Source of the DNA: Collibacillus ludicampi
GTDB lineage: Bacteria > Bacillota > Bacilli > Tumebacillales > BOQE01
DNA: 64,000 bases
Assembly: GCF_023705585.1 (NCBI RefSeq)
Contig: NZ_BOQE01000001.1
Coordinates: 1,887,001 to 1,951,000 of the forward strand
Direction: 5' to 3'
Position numbers and translations under genes: made by a program
Shown: positions 62,014 through 64,000 of the stretch, in pieces
Position numbering within the stretch: the first letter of the stretch is position 1
Layout: each line of letters begins with the position of its first letter
The notes under the pieces: model-generated
Told to the model about the DNA's origin: nothing
The model's database searches: none
Seen by the model: only the letters and a program-made list of their open reading frames with translations

Positions 62014-62697
62014 ATGCAACAATTAAAGGGAATTAAAATATTAGTAGTGGATGATGAACCGAATATATTACAATTTTTAGAGATCGGTTTGCAAAATGAA
62101 GGATTTGAAGTACGAACCGCTCAGGATGGCATGACAGCCATTACCCTATTGAAGCAATTTTACCCGCATGTCGCAATACTTGATGTCATGATGCCCGGAA
62201 TGGACGGTTTCGAAGTATGCCGAATGCTCAAAAAAATGGAGAATGTGGCGGTGATCATGCTGACAGCCAAGGATGAAGTAGATGATCGGGTGAAGGGTCT
62301 TACGCTTGGGGCCGATGATTACATGGGAAAACCGTTCAGTTTTGAGGAGTTGCTGGCCAGGATTTATGCCAGAATCCGAAATCAATTTCCAAACTTATTT
62401 GGGGAAGTCGTGATCGGGCCGTTTCATATAGATGACCGCCGCAAAGAAATCAGATTCGAAAACCGCGTTCTGGAATTGTCCCCAACAGAGTATGAACTCC
62501 TTAAATTTTTAGTTTTCAATCATGGGTTGGTATTAAGTAAAACGATGATTCTGGATAAAGTATGGGGATATGATTTCAAGGGAGAGGAAAATATTGTTGA
62601 AGTGTATATAAGCTCACTGCGAGAGAAATTAAACGACAAAGACCACCAATTAATACGAACCATACGCGGCTCCGGATACCGGGTTGATCTGTCATGA
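62014..62697 (+). CDS. OmpR/PhoB-family response regulator
   Basis: A 227-aa response regulator. Receiver domain (1-115): V-V-D-D-E-P acidic pair, phospho-acceptor Asp in I-L-D-V-M-M-P-G-M-D-G, conserved T-A-K with Lys. DNA-binding winged helix (130-225): L-S-P-T-E-Y-E-L-L, V-W-G-Y-D and the closing I-R-T-I-R-G-S-G-Y-R. AAGGTGG lies upstream. Its stop overlaps the start of a sensor kinase by ATGA, so the two form a coupled pair. The controlled genes are not evident in this window. Confidence 0.93.
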   Translation: MQQLKGIKILVVDDEPNILQFLEIGLQNEGFEVRTAQDGMTAITLLKQFYPHVAILDVMMPGMDGFEVCRMLKKMENVAVIMLTAKDEVDDRVKGLTLGADDYMGKPFSFEELLARIYARIRNQFPNLFGEVVIGPFHIDDRRKEIRFENRVLELSPTEYELLKFLVFNHGLVLSKTMILDKVWGYDFKGEENIVEVYISSLREKLNDKDHQLIRTIRGSGYRVDLS

Positions 62698-64000
62698 ACA
62701 AAAAGGTAAGCGTTCGATTCCAATCATTTTTTGCTCTTCATTCACTCCGGATTCAGCTATTATCCAGATCCCTGCTGATCCTTGCTGTTTTGCTTGTTCT
62801 CATCGGCCTCCTTCAATATGCTTTTATGCGGGAGGTTATTTACAGAGATAAGGCAGCCAGCATTCAAAGTCAGATTATGTCGATTCCTCCTGATGCCTGG
62901 CAGCAACTCTGTACAAATTCGGAACATGGAAACATGCGACCGCCGTTTTTTTTTATTCCTGACGCAAACCTTGCATTTATCGATGGGAAGGGTAACTATT
63001 TCGTATTGTCGAAGGGGCCAGGCCATATGAATCCCCCGAGATTGGATACGCAAGAGTATTTGGATGTATTGAAGAAAAAACCCCGTCTGAACTACAAAGT
63101 AATTGATGCAGATGATGGAGAGGAACAGTTATTGGTATTACAACCGATTGCTTCAGGCCACGGACATGTGCTTGGCGTCGTTCAAGTAAGTACTTTGACA
63201 AGACCGCTCAAGGAGCTGCTTATTCGTCAACTGCTCAATTTTTTGCTGCTTTCCCTCATTGCCATGTTCTTTGGATTGCTTGGCTTTTTACCGGTACTTA
63301 GAAGAACGTTGGTTCCCTTGTTCAATATGGTAGAAATCGCGGAACAAATCGATGCGGGGAATTTGGCAAGGCGTTTTCCAACCCGGCAAGGACAGATGGA
63401 AATCGATCGTTTGGCGGAATCCTTTAACGGAATGCTGGAGAGGCTGGAAGCTTCCTTTGAAGCGGAAAGAGAAACCAAGGAACAAATGCGTCGTTTTATA
63501 GCGGACGCCTCTCATGAGCTTCGCACGCCGTTAACCTCCATTCATGGATTTTTGGAGGTATTGCTCCGCGGCGCGGCCAATCAACCAGATCAACTGCATA
63601 AAGCGTTAAAAAGCATGCATAGCGAATCGGAACGACTCAATAAATTGGTACATGATCTTCTTCTCTTGGCCAAACTCGACAGCACACCTCATATTGAGCT
63701 TACGGAAGGCTTGTTGGATATCGTTATCCGGGAAATGGAACCGCAGCTTCGTATTCTGGCTGGTAACAGAAGGCTGAGCTTTTTGATCGAACCAGACCTG
63801 AAATGCAAATATGATACGGATAAAATGAAACAGGTGGTTTTGAATCTGTTTCATAATGCGGTTCAGCATACGGATCCAGAAAAGGGTCATATCCAAATTT
63901 CATTGTCCAGAAAGAACAACGGAGTGCAATTGTCCGTTCAGGATAACGGACCGGGGATCAGCGAAAACCATCTCCCTTACGTCTTTGATCGATTTTACCG
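62694..64000 (+). CDS. Sensor histidine kinase, partial at window end
   Basis: A frame of more than 435 codons open to the window edge. It has an N-terminal membrane helix (about 22-45), an extracellular sensing region (about 46-175), a second helix (about 180-205), HAMP and a HisKA domain with the phosphorylated His in D-A-S-H-E-L-R-T-P-L, then the ATPase domain with N box N-L-F-H-N-A-V-Q-H and D-N-G-P-G-I-S. The G2 box and end are beyond the window. Start ATG at 62694, overlapping the response regulator stop. Confidence 0.92.
   Translation, partial: MNKKVSVRFQSFFALHSLRIQLLSRSLLILAVLLVLIGLLQYAFMREVIYRDKAASIQSQIMSIPPDAWQQLCTNSEHGNMRPPFFFIPDANLAFIDGKGNYFVLSKGPGHMNPPRLDTQEYLDVLKKKPRLNYKVIDADDGEEQLLVLQPIASGHGHVLGVVQVSTLTRPLKELLIRQLLNFLLLSLIAMFFGLLGFLPVLRRTLVPLFNMVEIAEQIDAGNLARRFPTRQGQMEIDRLAESFNGMLERLEASFEAERETKEQMRRFIADASHELRTPLTSIHGFLEVLLRGAANQPDQLHKALKSMHSESERLNKLVHDLLLLAKLDSTPHIELTEGLLDIVIREMEPQLRILAGNRRLSFLIEPDLKCKYDTDKMKQVVLNLFHNAVQHTDPEKGHIQISLSRKNNGVQLSVQDNGPGISENHLPYVFDRFY

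Overview
The window is a 64-kb stretch of a spore-forming, low-to-mid GC member of the Bacillota, most likely order Bacillales. I suspect the Alicyclobacillaceae side, but that is an inference from gene content only. The evidence is a GerAB-type germination permease, tiny hydrophobic spore-type peptides, a CIRCE-controlled groESL operon, strong AGGAGG ribosome sites with frequent GTG/TTG starts, and the Bacillus-type gene order thiL-tsaE-tsaB-rimI-tsaD ... ABC-F ... tatA-tatC-groES-groEL.

Layout. 0-4.4 kb: small DUF1659/DUF2922 genes, a DedA protein, a MerR regulator with a degenerate B12-type domain, an orphan GerAB permease and a BsuPI-like protein. 4.5-11.4 kb: tex, thiL and the tRNA t6A genes (tsaE, tsaB, tsaD) with rimI. 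11.4-11.7 kb: a dense cluster of DnaA boxes after tsaD. 11.7-32.6 kb: a lineage-specific block that splits tsaD from its usual ABC-F neighbour. It carries two alkaline-phosphatase-fold proteins, an ArsB/NhaD transporter, DUF421, an EEP hydrolase, two tiny paralogous membrane peptides, and a P-type ATPase island: two intact P2-type pumps, two paralogues that have lost their catalytic motifs, and small membrane proteins including a DUF5132 member. 32.6-45.1 kb: the conserved backbone resumes with ABC-F, 5-formyl-THF cyclo-ligase, a GGDEF protein, an SDR, molybdenum-cofactor genes (mobA, two moeA-like genes, mobB), tatA-tatC and groES-groEL. 45.1-53.4 kb: a more AT-rich accessory strip with IS21-like and integrase remnants, an MFS exporter, a MerR-controlled amidohydrolase, truncated or frameshifted genes and a DoxX gene with a CatR/YodB-type operator. 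53.4-61.3 kb: a nitrile-degradation locus. 61.4-64 kb: a CsoR-family repressor and a two-component system running off the end.

The most interesting unit is the nitrile locus. A divergent 778-aa regulator joins an AmiC-like amide-sensing domain to PAS, sigma-54 AAA+ and Fis-type HTH domains in one chain. A near-perfect -24/-12 promoter faces the cobalt-type nitrile hydratase genes (beta, alpha, activator), followed by an AmiE amidase, a Clp-D2-like single AAA+ ATPase and a NixA/NhlF-type cobalt transporter. Together these supply sensing, cobalt uptake, hydratase maturation, nitrile to amide, and amide to acid plus ammonia.

A family of nested palindromic repeats recurs in at least five intergenic sites (4.5, 7.1, 23.8, 34.6 and 38.2 kb) in both orientations, with a decayed sixth at 32.0 kb. 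Starts were chosen from ribosome binding sites, so several genes are shorter than the longest open frame.
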